DNA from: Hirundichthys speculiger
Taxonomy: Eukaryota > Chordata > Actinopteri > Beloniformes > Exocoetidae
Assembly: GCA_018398805.1 (NCBI GenBank)
Contig: JAGFBZ010000290.1
Coordinates: 1,612,001-1,676,000, forward strand
Reading direction: 5' to 3'
Length of the DNA: 64,000 nt
The notes under the pieces are model-generated. The model saw only the letters and a list, made by a program, of their open reading frames with translations. It ran no database searches and was not told where the DNA came from. Positions 1 to 28,070 of this stretch are shown here, piece after piece. Both the position numbers and the translations under genes were made by a program. How positions within the stretch are numbered: position 1 is the stretch's first letter; every line of letters begins with the position of its first letter.

Positions 1-490
1 ACTATATCTACCTGGTACCTCTCGACCTCACGCACAAGCACAGGTTCCTTCCCCACCAGAGAGGTAATGTTCCATGTCCCAGTAGCCAGTTTAGTCAGCC
101 AGGGGTCAGCACGCCAAGGCACATGCTTTTGGCTGCCACCCAACACGTTGCACCCGACTCCTATGGCCTTCCCTACAGGAGGTGAGCCCACGGGGAGACG
201 TACCAATGTTGCTCATTTGGGCTGAGCCTGGCTCATCAGTAAAAGCCCAGCCACCAGGCACTCCCTAATGAGCCCCTCCCCCAGGCCTGGCTTCAGGGTG
301 CGGGCCCTGGGAACCCTTGTACGGGCGAGGGATATCAAGCTGCTGGTACATTTTCCATAGGAGTCGATTGAGTCACTCTTAGTCTGGCCTGTGCCCCAGG
401 ACTAATTTGCCTTGGGTGACCCCGACAACATAGCTCCCAGGATCATTCAGGCACACAAACCCCTCCACCACGTTAAGGTGGCAATCCAGG
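1..490 (-). mobile_element. 5' part of a non-LTR retrotransposon (LINE), minus strand, cut by window edge
   Basis: Read on the minus strand, this stretch matches, with many differences, the plus-strand sequence at 63178-63400: the same order of phrases (the region around 'taggagtcgggtg', 'ggcagccaaaag', 'gctgacccctggctgac', 'acattacctctct'). The other copy continues into a readable endonuclease domain with a G-D-F-N-A-H motif, so this copy is judged to be the leading part of the same LINE family. No open frame survives here. It lies in the pde2a intron upstream of the first exon seen. The inner boundary near 490 is approximate. Confidence 0.7.
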
Positions 491-844
491 AAGGGGTTAT
501 AAGAAAACAAAGATTAAAAATAGAAAGCTTCACAGCTGAAAACAACCTCTGAGCTCTGCTCCATTAAATTCTCTTCTGTGAGAACATACTTCATTTTAGG
601 ATTATGTTTAATCTTTGCCTGCCCCCTTTGCAATACCAAAACCTCTAAACCTTGTCCTAAATCCTACCCTTAATCTGCAAATACCCAACACCCAGAACAA
701 ATGCTGTAATTATTTTTTCTCACTACCATGTACATACTTACTTTTAATTCAGAGGAGAAAATGATTGTACTGTACCAGGAATTTTTTTTGGTCTTCGGTG
801 GGCAGTCATTACTTCACCTGGAGCTGACACAAATCCAAAAATTC

Positions 845-1250
845 AAACCAGCTGTCATGGGATGAGTTTTTTGGAGGACCCAAATGCAGGACTTTCCAGT
901 AGAGTTCTTTATTAACCTAAAAATAAAATCCAAACTTAACTTAAAATCTTGGACAGTGCCGGGACAGCAAGGCAGGAACACGGAAGGAGAAGGGGCAGAG
1001 AGATCCGGGAAGTGAAACAGATGAACCAGCAAACAAAAAGGGAAAGACAAGACTTAAATACACAAAGGAGCAAACAAGGAGCAGGTTCAAGCAATCAGGG
1101 AAATACACGGAGGGAAGTAAACGAGAACACAACGAAGACAAGACAGACCTTCAAAGTAAAACAGGAAACAAGGTAGACTACAGATGGGGTGACGAGAACA
1201 CTAACTAAACTCAGAAAACATGCTGTGCCCAGCCCACACCATAACACCAG
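845..1250. repeat. Probable interspersed repeat of unknown class
   Basis: A purine-rich stretch opening with 'tgtcatgggatgag' and containing runs such as 'aaatacacaaaggagcaaac' and 'aaaacaggaaacaagg'. The wording resembles a repeat common in fish genomes, but I see no clear terminal repeats, target duplication or coding remnant. The open frames across it (for example 949-1176) are low-complexity Arg/Glu/Lys/Thr-rich readings of the repeat. It sits in the pde2a intron. Confidence 0.35.
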
Positions 1251-1457
1251 CTAGTGTTAAAGGGCACAAGATTACATATTTTAGTCTACAGCTTAATGCT
1301 CATTCCAAAGAAAACTAAAAGTCTAAACCTCTAAATTGTCGTTATGTCTTAAATAGAGACACAGGCTGTGACACACCTGTACACTGAATTTTGTCATTGT
1401 GAAATAAATATGAAACCCTGTGAGCATAAATTGATGTCTGCTTGTATGTGTCCGCAG

Positions 1458-2705
<1,248 letters not shown>

Positions 2706-5700
2706 CAACAGCGGGCTGCTAACGGGTTTACTGAGGTTTTCTGTGGTCCCATAAGAGGCAGATGATACCTTTTGAGTGACCAAACAGGGACAGGTCTCTC
2801 TGCTGTCAACCACTTAGATGCTTAGCAGGCAATGCAGAATGGAGAGGACAAAGTTTCAAACTAACTGAATCCGTCAGCTGATCTGAAACGAGTGGATTCA
2901 TCACGAGTCGGTTCACTGATTAGATGCTACATGTTGCTCGTGTCAGCCAGTTGAGAAGAGTAGAAGGTGGTGACTATCTTTTATAGCAGCTATACTGGAA
3001 AAATAGGTTTTTAACCACTAATCACAAGTTCATTCAGAAAGCACCAGTCCTGATTAAGATTGTAAAAACATACAAATCAACACACACATGTACATGCACA
3101 TACTACTTAGACACACAAGTCAAAGACAAACATTCATTCTTGAAGCAAAGTCGGAGTGAGAAGTGCTGTATGTTCTGTAAAATGTTTCATAATAGCTTGT
3201 ATTAATTTAAACGACACAGCTTCAGACAAATGCAGCTACCATAGTTCTCTTCTGATGCATATGAATGCATGAACATGTCATGTCAGACACTGTTAATTTT
3301 TTTCCATTACTAAGAAATTCATTGAGTATATTTTCTGCATCATCATAACACATTTTTTTTATTCCACCTCTTCAAAGTATATTTCATTGATTCATGAAGT
3401 CAAACTAAAACTTTATGTCCATTTGCTGAAACAATATTTAAACCCTGATGTCTACTGATTCCCTCTCCCCTCATTGTTTAAGGAAACTTTTTTGACAATC
3501 ACATGCCAATGGCATCAGAGTAATTGATCTCTGACCCTCTTTCATTCATTAAACATCAAAACCCCGCCCCTACCTGCATAGTAATTGTGCATCACATCAT
3601 GCATCATATCAACTGTGTATTACCATCTCAAACACAGGCCACTTGTGACATTACACTCATTATCAATTCATTCTTTTCTGTCCATCCCACTGCTTTTCAC
3701 TTTTCTTTTCTTTGTCCAGGTTGTTCTTTTATTCTATTTAGTTAATTATTTTTCTTCATAAAGCCACCTTAGATCCAGAGTAACTGAAGCCCTTTAAAAG
3801 ATCCATCTCATTTGTTTGTGTAAATATGCTATTGTAGAGTGTGTTACATAGAGTGTCACTGAGTGTGTCATATGGATCTGCCTTATTGCGCATCTTTGCT
3901 GCCTTTCTTAGAGCTTTTAATATATAAAACTGAAATAAAGAGTCTGTGTAGTATGTACCTAGAATATTTGTTAAAGTCATAGTATCAGTGTATTGGCTGA
4001 ATGAGCACTGTGGTGAGAAGATGTATATCTGTGAGATACCTGTGTGATGACCACAGGTGTTGTGTCAGTTTACCACTTTCTATTCTGACTTCTCTGTACA
4101 ACCAGCTTTGGGTGTTATAGGCAGATATAAAAGCATTTTGTTCTGTTTGTGGTGCACCAAAAAAAACTTTAAAAAAAAAATTAAAGGGAGCTAGGGATGT
4201 AGCCATGGTAGAAATTTCTTGTTCATGAAAGCATCAACACTTCACTTTTGATGCACTCAAAGGCAAATAAAGTGCTGAGCTCTCCCCTTTTTTTGTTTCA
4301 TAACAACCCAACACTTCAGGAGAATGGGGTTTTGTGGTATGCCATATCTAGATGTAGATTTCGGTTTTAACTAAAAATTTCTGCAGGGTTAGGGTAAAAT
4401 AACCACAGAGGGAAACGGGTAGAGGACAGCACTGTGTGTGGACAGCTGAATGAATGAGTGGACGGACGAGTGGTTGTATGGATGACATGAAGAGAATGTG
4501 AGCTCATGAAGCTGACACAAATCTGAAGTAATTTATCACAATTTATTCTTCTTCTCCCCTTTATTTTATGCAGTCCCAATAATATTAGAAATAGTAGATG
4601 AAAACTAAAGTATTGCAATCATCAGATTAAACAATATGACGTTTCTCTGAAAGATTATCATCAGGGTGCATTAATGACAAAGGTTAATTAGCTTGTAAAT
4701 TTGATGTACGTGTCATAACTTCATTGGGATATGCGTTAGTGTGGCTGGATGAAAGTTTTTGATCTGCCTTGTTCTCTTTTATAGACTTACTATAGAGTTT
4801 TTAAAGGGCAGACAGGTAGTCGTAAGCTACTTTTTTTCTTTGCTAGACTCTCTTACCAGTGGTTTTCCCATTTCTATCATTTTTGAAACACTTTTCATAT
4901 GTACCTGCCTTTCATGTGAAATATGTGAAATATGAATCGTCTGCCTCTGTAACATTGCATAGATACCTATGTAAATACCTATGCCTCTTGTAAATGATTG
5001 CTTTAGGTCTGAGCTGCCAAAGGCTTTAGATTGTTAGATCATTATGTTTCCATTGGGAAAAAAATTAATGGAGTGTGACTATTTTAATACAAAAATGCTT
5101 TTGAGAGTTCATACCTTTGACAGTTTTCTATCATGAGTGTGTATCTGTCCTTTTATGTTTGTTTTAGAGTGTCAGGGCTAAATGTGCCAAGCAAACGTTT
5201 TCTACTTCCTGGCCAAGCTGCAACATGAAAAACAGCTATAACTTAAGATATATTTTGCTCTTTGATGTCAAGCTGTGTTCCTGTTTAACTTTTCTGACTC
5301 TTTGTGACAGCTTGTCCATGAAGTACAAACCCAGTCTACTGTATTACGCCTCATCACCACAGGAACAGCAGGACTCTAACCTGTGATGTAATGTCATTGT
5401 GTGACATAAATGTTAAAAGTGGAAAAAATATAATTGCTGTAAATAACAAAGTTTTAAAAGATGTTTTTAATTGTCGGCCATTATTTCAATGGGAAGTATT
5501 TCAATTCTGTAATGTATTTAAAGTGGTTGCTTCCTGTTCTTTCTTTTTTGTTTTCAAGCCATGTTTGAACAATCCTACGCTTAGACTTTTACAGGTGGGG
5601 ACAGAAGAAAAATTCTGTTTTTAGAATATAAAAATGGCATTCTGTCACAAATGACAACCCAACTAACCGTGATGTTATACTGAGGAGTAAATCAGGTCAT

Positions 5701-6184
5701 ATGTTAATAATTTGTTTTGTTCAGTTCTAAGTGCCGCTGGTCTTGTTCTTCTTCAGATGTACTGAACATGGATATTTTTTGAGAAAAAAAAGGATGACAT
5801 TTAGATTTTTTTTCTTCTTTCTTTGAATAAATCTGGTGAAAGGTCATTTTGTTATTGTCTCTGCATGAGCGTATATTCTATAAATACAGTCTACTATACC
5901 ATATTCTTCTACTGTGAAATCCTACATGGTTACCTGGAGCACTGTGTATGATTTCTGGTGACACTGATTTAGTCATTACAGTGGTATCACTGCTGATCCA
6001 GTTCACAGACTAGATAAAAATGTCTTGATTAAAACATTGAAGGTCCTGGATCTAAAAACTAAAACAGACCACTATAGCAACTCTCATTCTTTGGCAAACA
6101 TGGTTGTCTCACCTCTGTATTTTTTGTGGGGGGGGGTTTCATGATAAACCAAAGCCTAAACTACTGAATATTTAACCAAGAGCT

Positions 6185-6250
6185 ACTGAATTGAATTTCC
6201 CTTTATGGGATAAATAAAGTATTTTTCATTTCATTTTCATTTCATTTCAA
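6185..6250 (+). repeat. Short retroposon tail (TTTCATTTTCATTTC type)
   Basis: The segment reads 'gaatttccctttatggga' followed by 'taaataaagt' and a repeated ATTTC/ATTTTC tail. This is the usual ending of fish LINE/SINE families whose 3' end is a short tandem repeat. A related ending is at about 14310-14365, and only the AAATAAAGT plus ATTTC tail recurs at about 30833-30885. The body of the element is absent, as expected of 5'-truncated copies. Confidence 0.5.
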
Positions 6251-7439
6251 ACCAATCAAGGAGTCTGAAATGGTATTATAATGTAAATTGTTTTTGGTTC
6301 TCAAGGAACACAGGTTCCTTTATGAAGTGCCTGAAATTATGCTCATTCCCAAGCAAACTTGAATGTCATTAAATGATTATATTATACCATTTCAGCTGAA
6401 ATTAAACCAGTCTTTCTGCAGAGTTGAAGCTGATTCAAATCTTCAATGGAAATTTGAGAGAAATGTGCGAGAAGAGCTCTGACCAATGCACATACTCAGT
6501 TGTAAGTGAAGTTATTTTCATTTAAAGAGACAGACACAAAGACAGGCCAAACCATCCCAGTCATGCCAAAATAACCTGGTTTAAAGATAAAACTTATGCA
6601 AAGATACAATTAAAATTTTACACCTGCAATATGTTTTACAGTGAGTTCATAATATCTAACTAACAATAGTTTTGACAACTTTTCATAACCTTATTCTATT
6701 TTAGTATAACTTTGAATTAAACTTTGACTTGTTATACAGTAGAATTCACATATATTATACAAGTAAACTGTCTGAACTGTTGCGAATGTTGCTTCATAAA
6801 CTTTATGATCTTCACTTAAGTAACATAGAAGATCAACTGCATATGAAAAAGTTACAGCTCTGCATTATATGATTATAATGTAGATAGTTCCCAAAATCTA
6901 ATATAAATATTTCCCTAAAGGTATTTGTAAACATATACATACTAAAAATTCTACTAATCATGTAGAATGTTATCTTGACAGTTTTTGGCTGCAAATTCCA
7001 TTATTAGATTATAGTTATTAATGGATCAATGTGTAACAGTACTTTCAGGTTGAAGGTTTTCAGAAAAAGAAAGTAAAATATCTATAGAAAAAATGAAAAA
7101 CTTATCTTTTTTATTGATAACATTTTAGAAAATTGAAAAGTAAACAAAACTGGTAATAATTGCAGGGGAGTTTAATTTGTTCCTTTCTTAGCTATGTTGT
7201 GATCTCAAGCTTATGTGAAATAAAATTGGATAGACTACTGTTGCAGTAATCATGTGTGGTTAATTTTCAGTTGAGTTTATAATAATAACTACGATAGTTC
7301 ATAGTTGATATTTTTGGTAGCATTGCTTTTCCAGGTGTACTACATGTCATCATCGTAGTTTTTTAAAGAAAACAGAACAAAAACCAGAAATTAGAGGTTA
7401 TCATTCCAGTGATGTGTTTTGCTGGGGTGGTTATTATTG

Positions 7440-7516
7440 TTTTTGTTTTTTTTTTTTTTTTGTTTTTGTTTTTTGTTTTGTGTGTGTGTGCGAGTGCACG
7501 CGTGTGTGTGTGTGTA
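7440..7516. repeat. T-rich and (TG)n simple repeat
   Basis: A long T/TG-rich run is followed by alternating TG with a 'cgagtgcacgcg' interruption and further TG. It lies about 250 bp upstream of the cul3 promoter motif. Alternating purine-pyrimidine runs of this kind can adopt Z-DNA, but no function is implied. Confidence 0.85.
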
Positions 7517-7763
7517 CTTTTTAGAATGAGATTTCTGAAACGCTGTTCTGCGTTAATATTCTGTTTTATTTTTTAAAAAAAACACTTAATTTGTCGGTGA
7601 TTGGGTTCTTCCGCACACTAACTTTAACAATACAAATTATAACATGTTCATCTATATATAAAAACAATTTCCTGTGCTTCGTATCTGAAAAATTGGTAAT
7701 AAAGAGAAAGAAAAGTTAAGAAAACCGTTTACGGTATAAATTCATAAGGTACGATTGTTGTTT

Positions 7764-7773
7764 TCTCGCGAGA
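7764..7773. promoter_or_regulatory. TCTCGCGAGA palindrome, likely core promoter element of cul3
   Basis: The 10-bp palindrome TCTCGCGAGA is found about 230 bp before the cul3 start codon, in otherwise AT-rich DNA and just upstream of the GC-richer first exon. This motif is known in vertebrate housekeeping promoters, many of them TATA-less or bidirectional, and is bound by Kaiso-like factors. That it drives cul3 is inferred from position. Confidence 0.6.
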
Positions 7774-7999
7774 TTGTGGTGCGTGAGCTCTGCGCAGTGA
7801 GATCTGGAGGTAGTCCGCCATCGCTGCATGAACAACTATCGGGCTTGGCGTTTCGCTGTCAACAACAAGTTTGTGGTGCGGTACGCCGAGCTGCAAGGTC
7901 CATTGAAAGCTCGTCGGCTGCTCCTTAAACCAGTAGTCACCCCTGTCCCTCCCTGGAGATCACTTTCATGTGAATACAGAGCCAACGGACGAGGCAACC

Positions 8000-22812
<14,813 letters not shown>

Positions 22813-23560
22813 CAAGTGAATTCACTGAAAGCTACCATCCAGTTAAGATAAACTGAGGGCCTTGTTTTTTGTGGACTGCTATGTGTTTGAACTTGGAAGT
22901 GCTTTCATCATTGATTCTGGGAAACACTGGGAAGCTTAACTTTTCTTCCATAAAAATGCATAAGAAAAAAATCGTGCAAGAGATGGTGAAGTTCTCTAGC
23001 AATATTAGATTTCTTCTGCTGAGAGAAAAGAAAAGAGGGAGATCTAGTTTTGTATAAAATCATGTTTCCTGTGGCCTTTGTGGAGGAAACTATGTGAGCC
23101 TGTTTGCCAATTAACTACGCACTGTCAACAACACATGTATAGCAAACGTGGCTACATGGAGACCAAGAAAACATTTGAACTCACTCCCCTGTTTTAAATG
23201 TTAATGTCCATGTGTTATGTTTGTGTTTTGTGGCACAATAATAGTTGTACAGGTTGACAGCCTTGGCCTTTTCCTCACAGAGGATTTTTAGATTTAAAGA
23301 GAATGAAGTGTAAGCTGGTACAGACCTGGTTTACAACAGCAGTAAGACACTTCGAATTTTTTCTTTCTTTTTTTTTTTTTTTGTTTTGTTTTTTTTTTGT
23401 GTTTTTTTTTCTAGAATTCATGAAGATTGCTTAACTTATGTTGCAAGTATGTCTTTTTTGGGGGTCATTTTAGTATCTGATATGAATACAGTGCACCTGA
23501 CATAGCTGAAATATAATAAATGCTGTTTTCAGTAGTGTGGCCAGGTCTGTGCTAGTGGCT
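22813..23560 (+). other. cul3 3'UTR with polyadenylation signal
   Basis: After the stop at 22810-22812 the sequence is AT-rich. A canonical AATAAA is at 23516-23521, about 700 bp downstream, followed by a GT-rich stretch ('agtagtgtggccaggtctgt') that suits a cleavage-stimulating element. A T-rich simple stretch lies at 23357-23412. Confidence 0.65.
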
Positions 23561-23899
23561 AGATGTCAAGGGCAGCTTGTTCACAGCATGCTTATATCCA
23601 ATGTGTCAATCAGGGGAATAAGACACTTAACTCCATAAATGTTTGGTCTCATGACACTTTTTTTCACTTAAAGCCTGCTGTTTGATCAGTCAAAGAATGG
23701 TCTCCTCTCTTTGAATTGAAGGTTCCCTGTGGTGCAGGTTTCAAAGAGGATTTTTTTATCCCCATCTCGACTGCATTTTGAACAGGTGGAGCCAGCCTAG
23801 CAACAAGCTCTAAGGTGTACAAATTGTAAAATAATAATTGTACTCATTGCAAAGTTGGATTGTACAGGGCCTTGTTTTCATCATATTAAATGTAGAGTT

Positions 23900-23901
23900 T
23901 A

Positions 23902-23932
<31 letters not shown>

Positions 23933-23934
23933 TT
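23900..23934. repeat. (TA)n microsatellite
   Basis: A run of A is followed by about a dozen TA units. It is likely to be length-polymorphic. Confidence 0.95.
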
Positions 23935-24168
23935 AGGATTTTTTTCCATCTTCTTGGCAAGCATGAGAAATACTTACCAGCTAACATAATCAAAGTTTAA
24001 GTAGGAAGCTGCAGTTGAGTTCTGTTCACAAATAGTTTGGCAGAAAACTGAATTAACTTCATGTTTTGAGATTTACTATTTCTTTCATTCTATTCTTCAT
24101 GAGAAGATACCAAAAATTACGCTTTTTGTCTTCGATTTATTTCAAGTAATGGCATAAATATTTTATCG

Positions 24169-24700
24169 TAGTGGTCCCCAACCTTTTTTGCGCCACGGAC
24201 CGGTTTAACGTCGGTCAATATTTTCGTGGACCGGTCTGATAAATGTGCATAAATACAACAAAATTAAATGACAGGACCGGCTTAAAAACTGGTATTTTCT
24301 ATATATCGCAATAAAAATAAATCCGCTGTGTATTCACGTGCAACTTTATTAGTAGCGTCCTCATAACATTTTGTCAAGCGCCTGAGACACAGGTCTTGAA
24401 GTCTTGTCATGTGTCAAGAGTAAGTCATGGATAGTTATAGAGAGAATCCAGTCATTTTTCAAACATTTAGACTCGGATAATAAATGGTAATAATGGAAGT
24501 GATTTTTTTTTTTCACATATTTTCCTTCTGACAAAATAAGCAATCAATTGAAGTTAAATCAACACGAATTATTAATTTAGCAATAGCTTATCACTAAATT
24601 AGTTTAAAGAAATAATTTTGCAACAACCAGCTTAATATTAAGCACAACTAAACAATGTACAACAGCAGAAGTGGTGTAAAGGTTTACCCACTTCCAATAT
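24169..24700 (+). mobile_element. hAT-type DNA transposon end or derivative
   Basis: The segment opens 'tagtggtccccaaccttttt' and continues with 'gcgccacggaccggttt' and a second 'cgtggaccggtctgat' block. This is the characteristic end of a widespread vertebrate hAT family. I cannot find the matching right terminus, so the copy is probably truncated and the right border is a guess. No transposase frame is visible. Confidence 0.6.
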
Positions 24701-24989
24701 GCATAAAGAGAGGAAAGTGTCCGATGGGTAAGAAATGCCAGTCACTGGGTTTGATGTGCACACAGGAAGTTTGTGATTAATGTGCACATCAAACGAGTAC
24801 CGACCACCAGTAAAGCCAAGACTCCATGGAGTGTTTCATCAAGATCAGAACAACTGTACCATAATCAAATCAAATTTTTTTTTTTTTTTTTAAGGAAAAA
24901 CAGCTGCTTATCTTAATGAAATAGCATCTACAGATCTCTTGCACTGCAATGGGCACCAAAAGAGGACTCAAATGTACTGGGCTTCTGTT

Positions 24990-27420
24990 CTTAAAGCTTC
25001 CATCCCATCCCACATGAGGATGACCGTCTTTTCCTTTCCACTGTTTCTTTGAATCATCTGCCCCCATCTAACCCTATCCTTTGCATCTTCTTCTCTCACA
25101 CCAACAATCTCATGTCCTCTTTCACCACATCCAACAATCTTCTCTTTGGTCTTCCTCTGGACCTCCTGTCTGCCAGTTCCAACCTCATCATCCTTCTACC
25201 AATATTTTCACCATCCCTCCTCTGCTCATGTCTAAACCATCTCAGTCTGGTCTCCCTGACTTTCTTTCAAAACATCTAACATGTGCTCTCTCTCTCTCTC
25301 TCTGATGTACTCATTCCTGATCCTATCCATCCTCATCACTCCCATAGAGAAACTCAGCATTTAAATCTCTGCTACCTCCAACTCTGCCTCTTGTCTTTTC
25401 CTCAGTGCCATTGTCTCTAAACCACACATCATTACAGGTCTCATGACCATCTTGTACAACTTTCATTTTTGCTGATCCTCTTTTATCAGACATCGCACCT
25501 GAAACTTCTCTCCACCCATCTCAGCCTTCTTGCAGACGCTGCTTCACCTCTTGTCCACTTTTTCCATTGCTCTGGACTGTTGACCCTCAGTAGTACTTAA
25601 AATCTTCCACCTTCGGACCGCCCTGGTAACACAGTGGTTAGGGCAGGCGGCCCATGTACAAGAACCTACAGTCCTGCAGCAGTCGCTGGTTCGACTCCTG
25701 GCATGTAAATCTTTGCTGCGTGTCTTCCTCATTCTCTCTCTGCCCTGATTTCCTGTCTCTCTCATACTGGGAATAAAGGCCACTAGTCCCACAAAAAAAA
25801 AAAAAAAAATCCTCCACCTTCTTTATCTTTGCTCTTTGTAGCCTGACCATTCCACTTGGGTTTCTCTCATTCACAGACATATTCTGTCTCCAGCTATTCT
25901 TCGTACTTCTCTCCAGGAGTACCTCTCGAGATATTCCTCCACTTGCTCCCTGCTCTCACTACAGATCACAATGTCATCTGCAAACATCATAGTCCATGGA
26001 GATTCCTGTCTAACCTCATCTGTCAGTCTGTCCATCACCATAACAAATAAGAAGGGGTTCAGAGCTGATCTATGATGCAGTCTCACCTCCACCTTGAACT
26101 TCTCTGTCACACCTACAGCACACCTCACTATTGTCTTCCAGCTCTCATACATGTCCTCCGCCACTCTAACATACTTCTCTGCTACTCCAGACTTCCTCAT
26201 ACAATACCATAACGCCTATCTTGGCACCCTGTTATATGCTTTCTGAAGGTCTACAAAGACACTGTCTTACCTACCATACAAGTGATCATATGCCCTTTGT
26301 TTGGCCTTTAACACCTCTACCCTCACTTTACACTCCATCACCCTGCATTCCTGTGTACTCTCCTCAGTCCCGTTTCCCACGTCTTAGCTAACCTCTGTAC
26401 GTATTCTTGCACTTCTTGTCTGCTTTTCCTACCAGATGTCACACCAATTACTTGTTTACCTGTCTCCCTGATCACATCAGCTGTAGTTGTCCAGTCATCT
26501 GAAAGCACCTCTTGACCACCCAGAGCCTGTCTCAACCATACAATATTATTTCTTTTTCAGCTCCACCAATTTGTCCTCTGTTCTGCCTTTGCTCTCTTCC
26601 TCACCACCTGAGTCATCTGATACACCACCATCCTATGCTGTCTGGCTACACTCTCACCTACCACTACTTTGCAGTCACTAAGTCCTTCAGGTTACATTGT
26701 CTACAACAGATGTAGTCCACCTGTGCTCCTACCTCCACTCCTATAAGTCACCCTACGCTTCCGTCTCTTCTGGAAGAAAGTATTCTCTTCAGCCATTTCC
26801 ATCGCGTGTCTGCAGAGTGTACCACTATCTGTCCTGCATTCCTTTTCTGGATACTAAACTTGCATATCACTTCCTCATCACCTCTGCTGCCTTTTCCAAT
26901 ATGTCCAATAATATCTGCACCAGTCACCACTTTTTCATCTCTGTGCATCACTTCATCTTTGTCCACACCATCATAAAACAGCTTGTGCCCTGCTCCTAAG
27001 CTTCTAGCCTTGCTAGCTTTCCACCTGGTCTCTTGACCACACAGAATATCCACCTTCCTCCTCTGCGTCATGTCAGCCAACTCTGACAGGAAAAGTTATA
27101 GTCCCAACATTCAAAGTCCCTACTGTCAGCCCTACAGTCTTGCTTTTCCTCTTTTCTTTCTTTCTATGAACATGCCATCCTTCTCTCCTTCTTCAACCAA
27201 CAGTAGCCCAATCTCCATCGCTGTCATGTAGGTTAACCTGGGGCTCGACCGACCCAGTATAGGGCTCACGGATCTTGTGATTCGCATAATTAGTTTGGCA
27301 TAGGTTTTACATCAGATGCCTTTCCTGAAACAACCTTCTGGATTTAACCGGGATTGGGACCAGCTCAAAAAGACACTAGCTTCTCAGGATGCACTCTGCT
27401 TGAGAATGACCCAGATGACT
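24990..27420 (-). mobile_element. Degenerate RTE-like LINE, minus strand, interrupted by a SINE
   Basis: Minus-strand readings give endonuclease-like text near 26748-27080 (RRKVDILCGQETRWKASKAR and later NAGQIVV), a middle piece at 26338-26535 (RQALGGQEVLSDDWTTTADV), and a reverse-transcriptase piece at 25871-26200 including MMFADDIVICSESREQVEEY. FADD is the RT catalytic box. The order, endonuclease then RT from right to left, is correct for one minus-strand element, but stops and frame changes between the pieces show it is dead. The end at about 27240-27420 ('aggttttacatcagatgcct' and 'aaccgggattgggacc') matches the boundary text of this family. The 3' portion runs to about 24990. The clade name is from remembered sequence. 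Confidence 0.85.
25615..25807 (+). mobile_element. tRNA-derived SINE inserted in the RTE LINE, with target duplication
   Basis: A 193-bp unit starts 'ggaccgccctggtaacacag' with 'tggttagggc' and 'ggttcgactcc', which look like degenerate A and B boxes of an RNA polymerase III promoter, and ends 'aataaaggccac...' plus a poly-A run. It is flanked by 14-bp direct repeats at 25601-25614 and 25808-25821 (AATC-T/C-TCCACCTTC, one mismatch), the mark of LINE-driven insertion. A related copy lies at 44312-44480. Confidence 0.85.
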
Positions 27421-27489
27421 CTTTAAAAAAAAAAGATTTATCTCTATAGCCAAGTTTATGTAGTTTTGGCCTCTTCAAAAACTTCTACA

Positions 27490-28070
27490 ACTCTCATATG
27501 TACACTACTTACAAAAAGTTGGGGATATTCAGTTTTTGGATGAAATTTCAGAATGCACTATAACCTTTAGAGGTTAACTCAAATTTAATCTTCTCTAAAC
27601 ATTGGAATGGACATGCCCAACTGCTCAGTGTTTCAGTTCTTTTATTATTAGATGCTTTTTTTCTAATGAGGTGATTATAACTGCAGAAGTCACAAGTGTC
27701 TTGTGAATTGGTCATTTAATGTTCTGGCGCTGTGACAATTTATATTTAAACAGTCCTCTTCATCATGTTCACCTTTTGACATCTTGAGACCAAGACGACA
27801 CCCAACAATCAATCAACAGTACCTGGCCACTGCCAGACTTCAAAAAGGATGTTCTCAGAGGGAAGTTGTCACTGGGCTGAGAATGTCATCAGCAGGTTGC
27901 TACAGAGAGAGAAAGAGTCACAGAAAGGTATAGAAGTGGACATCCTTTGGTCACATCCCATGCTGATGACAGTTTCGTTGTCAACATTGCTCTGCAGACA
28001 TTTTTTTGGGGTTGTGATATACTGTTGTTTGCTTTTGTTTCAATAAACTGTTCGAGATGAAGAAATTACT
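27490..28070 (+). mobile_element. Remnant of a DNA transposon, possibly Tc1/mariner type
   Basis: The text begins 'acactacttacaaaaagttg' and runs about 580 bp. Within it the plus strand near 27815-27970 reads, with frame slips, a helix-turn-helix-like phrase (ATARLQKGCSQREVVTGLRM) followed after a gap by a basic stretch. This resembles the start of Tc1-type transposases, in which 'SQREIA' sits in the DNA-binding domain. No catalytic part is seen. Clade assignment is tentative. Confidence 0.45.

Larger units (their letters stand above)
2706..7740. other. pde2a 3'UTR followed by AT-rich spacer before cul3
   Basis: No coding exon is recognisable. AATAAA hexamers at 3934-3939 and 5825-5830 could end pde2a transcripts, but neither can be chosen from sequence alone. 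The short open frames (for example 5391-5624) show no family resemblance. A short LINE/SINE-like tail occurs at about 6185-6250, and a T-rich/TG simple repeat at about 7440-7516. Confidence 0.5.

Noticed and set aside
5391..5624. 77-codon open frame as a possible small gene
   Set aside because: No resemblance to a known family, AT-rich composition like its surroundings, and no splice or promoter context; expected by chance in a 3'UTR/spacer.
25621..25700. tRNA gene suggested by A/B-box-like text
   Set aside because: No tRNA-length cloverleaf can be closed; the unit has a long non-tRNA body, poly-A tail and target duplication, so it is a SINE. The same applies at 37900-37950 and 48890-48940.
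26748..27080. 110-codon minus-strand ORF as a host gene
   Set aside because: Its text (RRKVDILCGQETRWK) is the endonuclease part of an RTE-type LINE.
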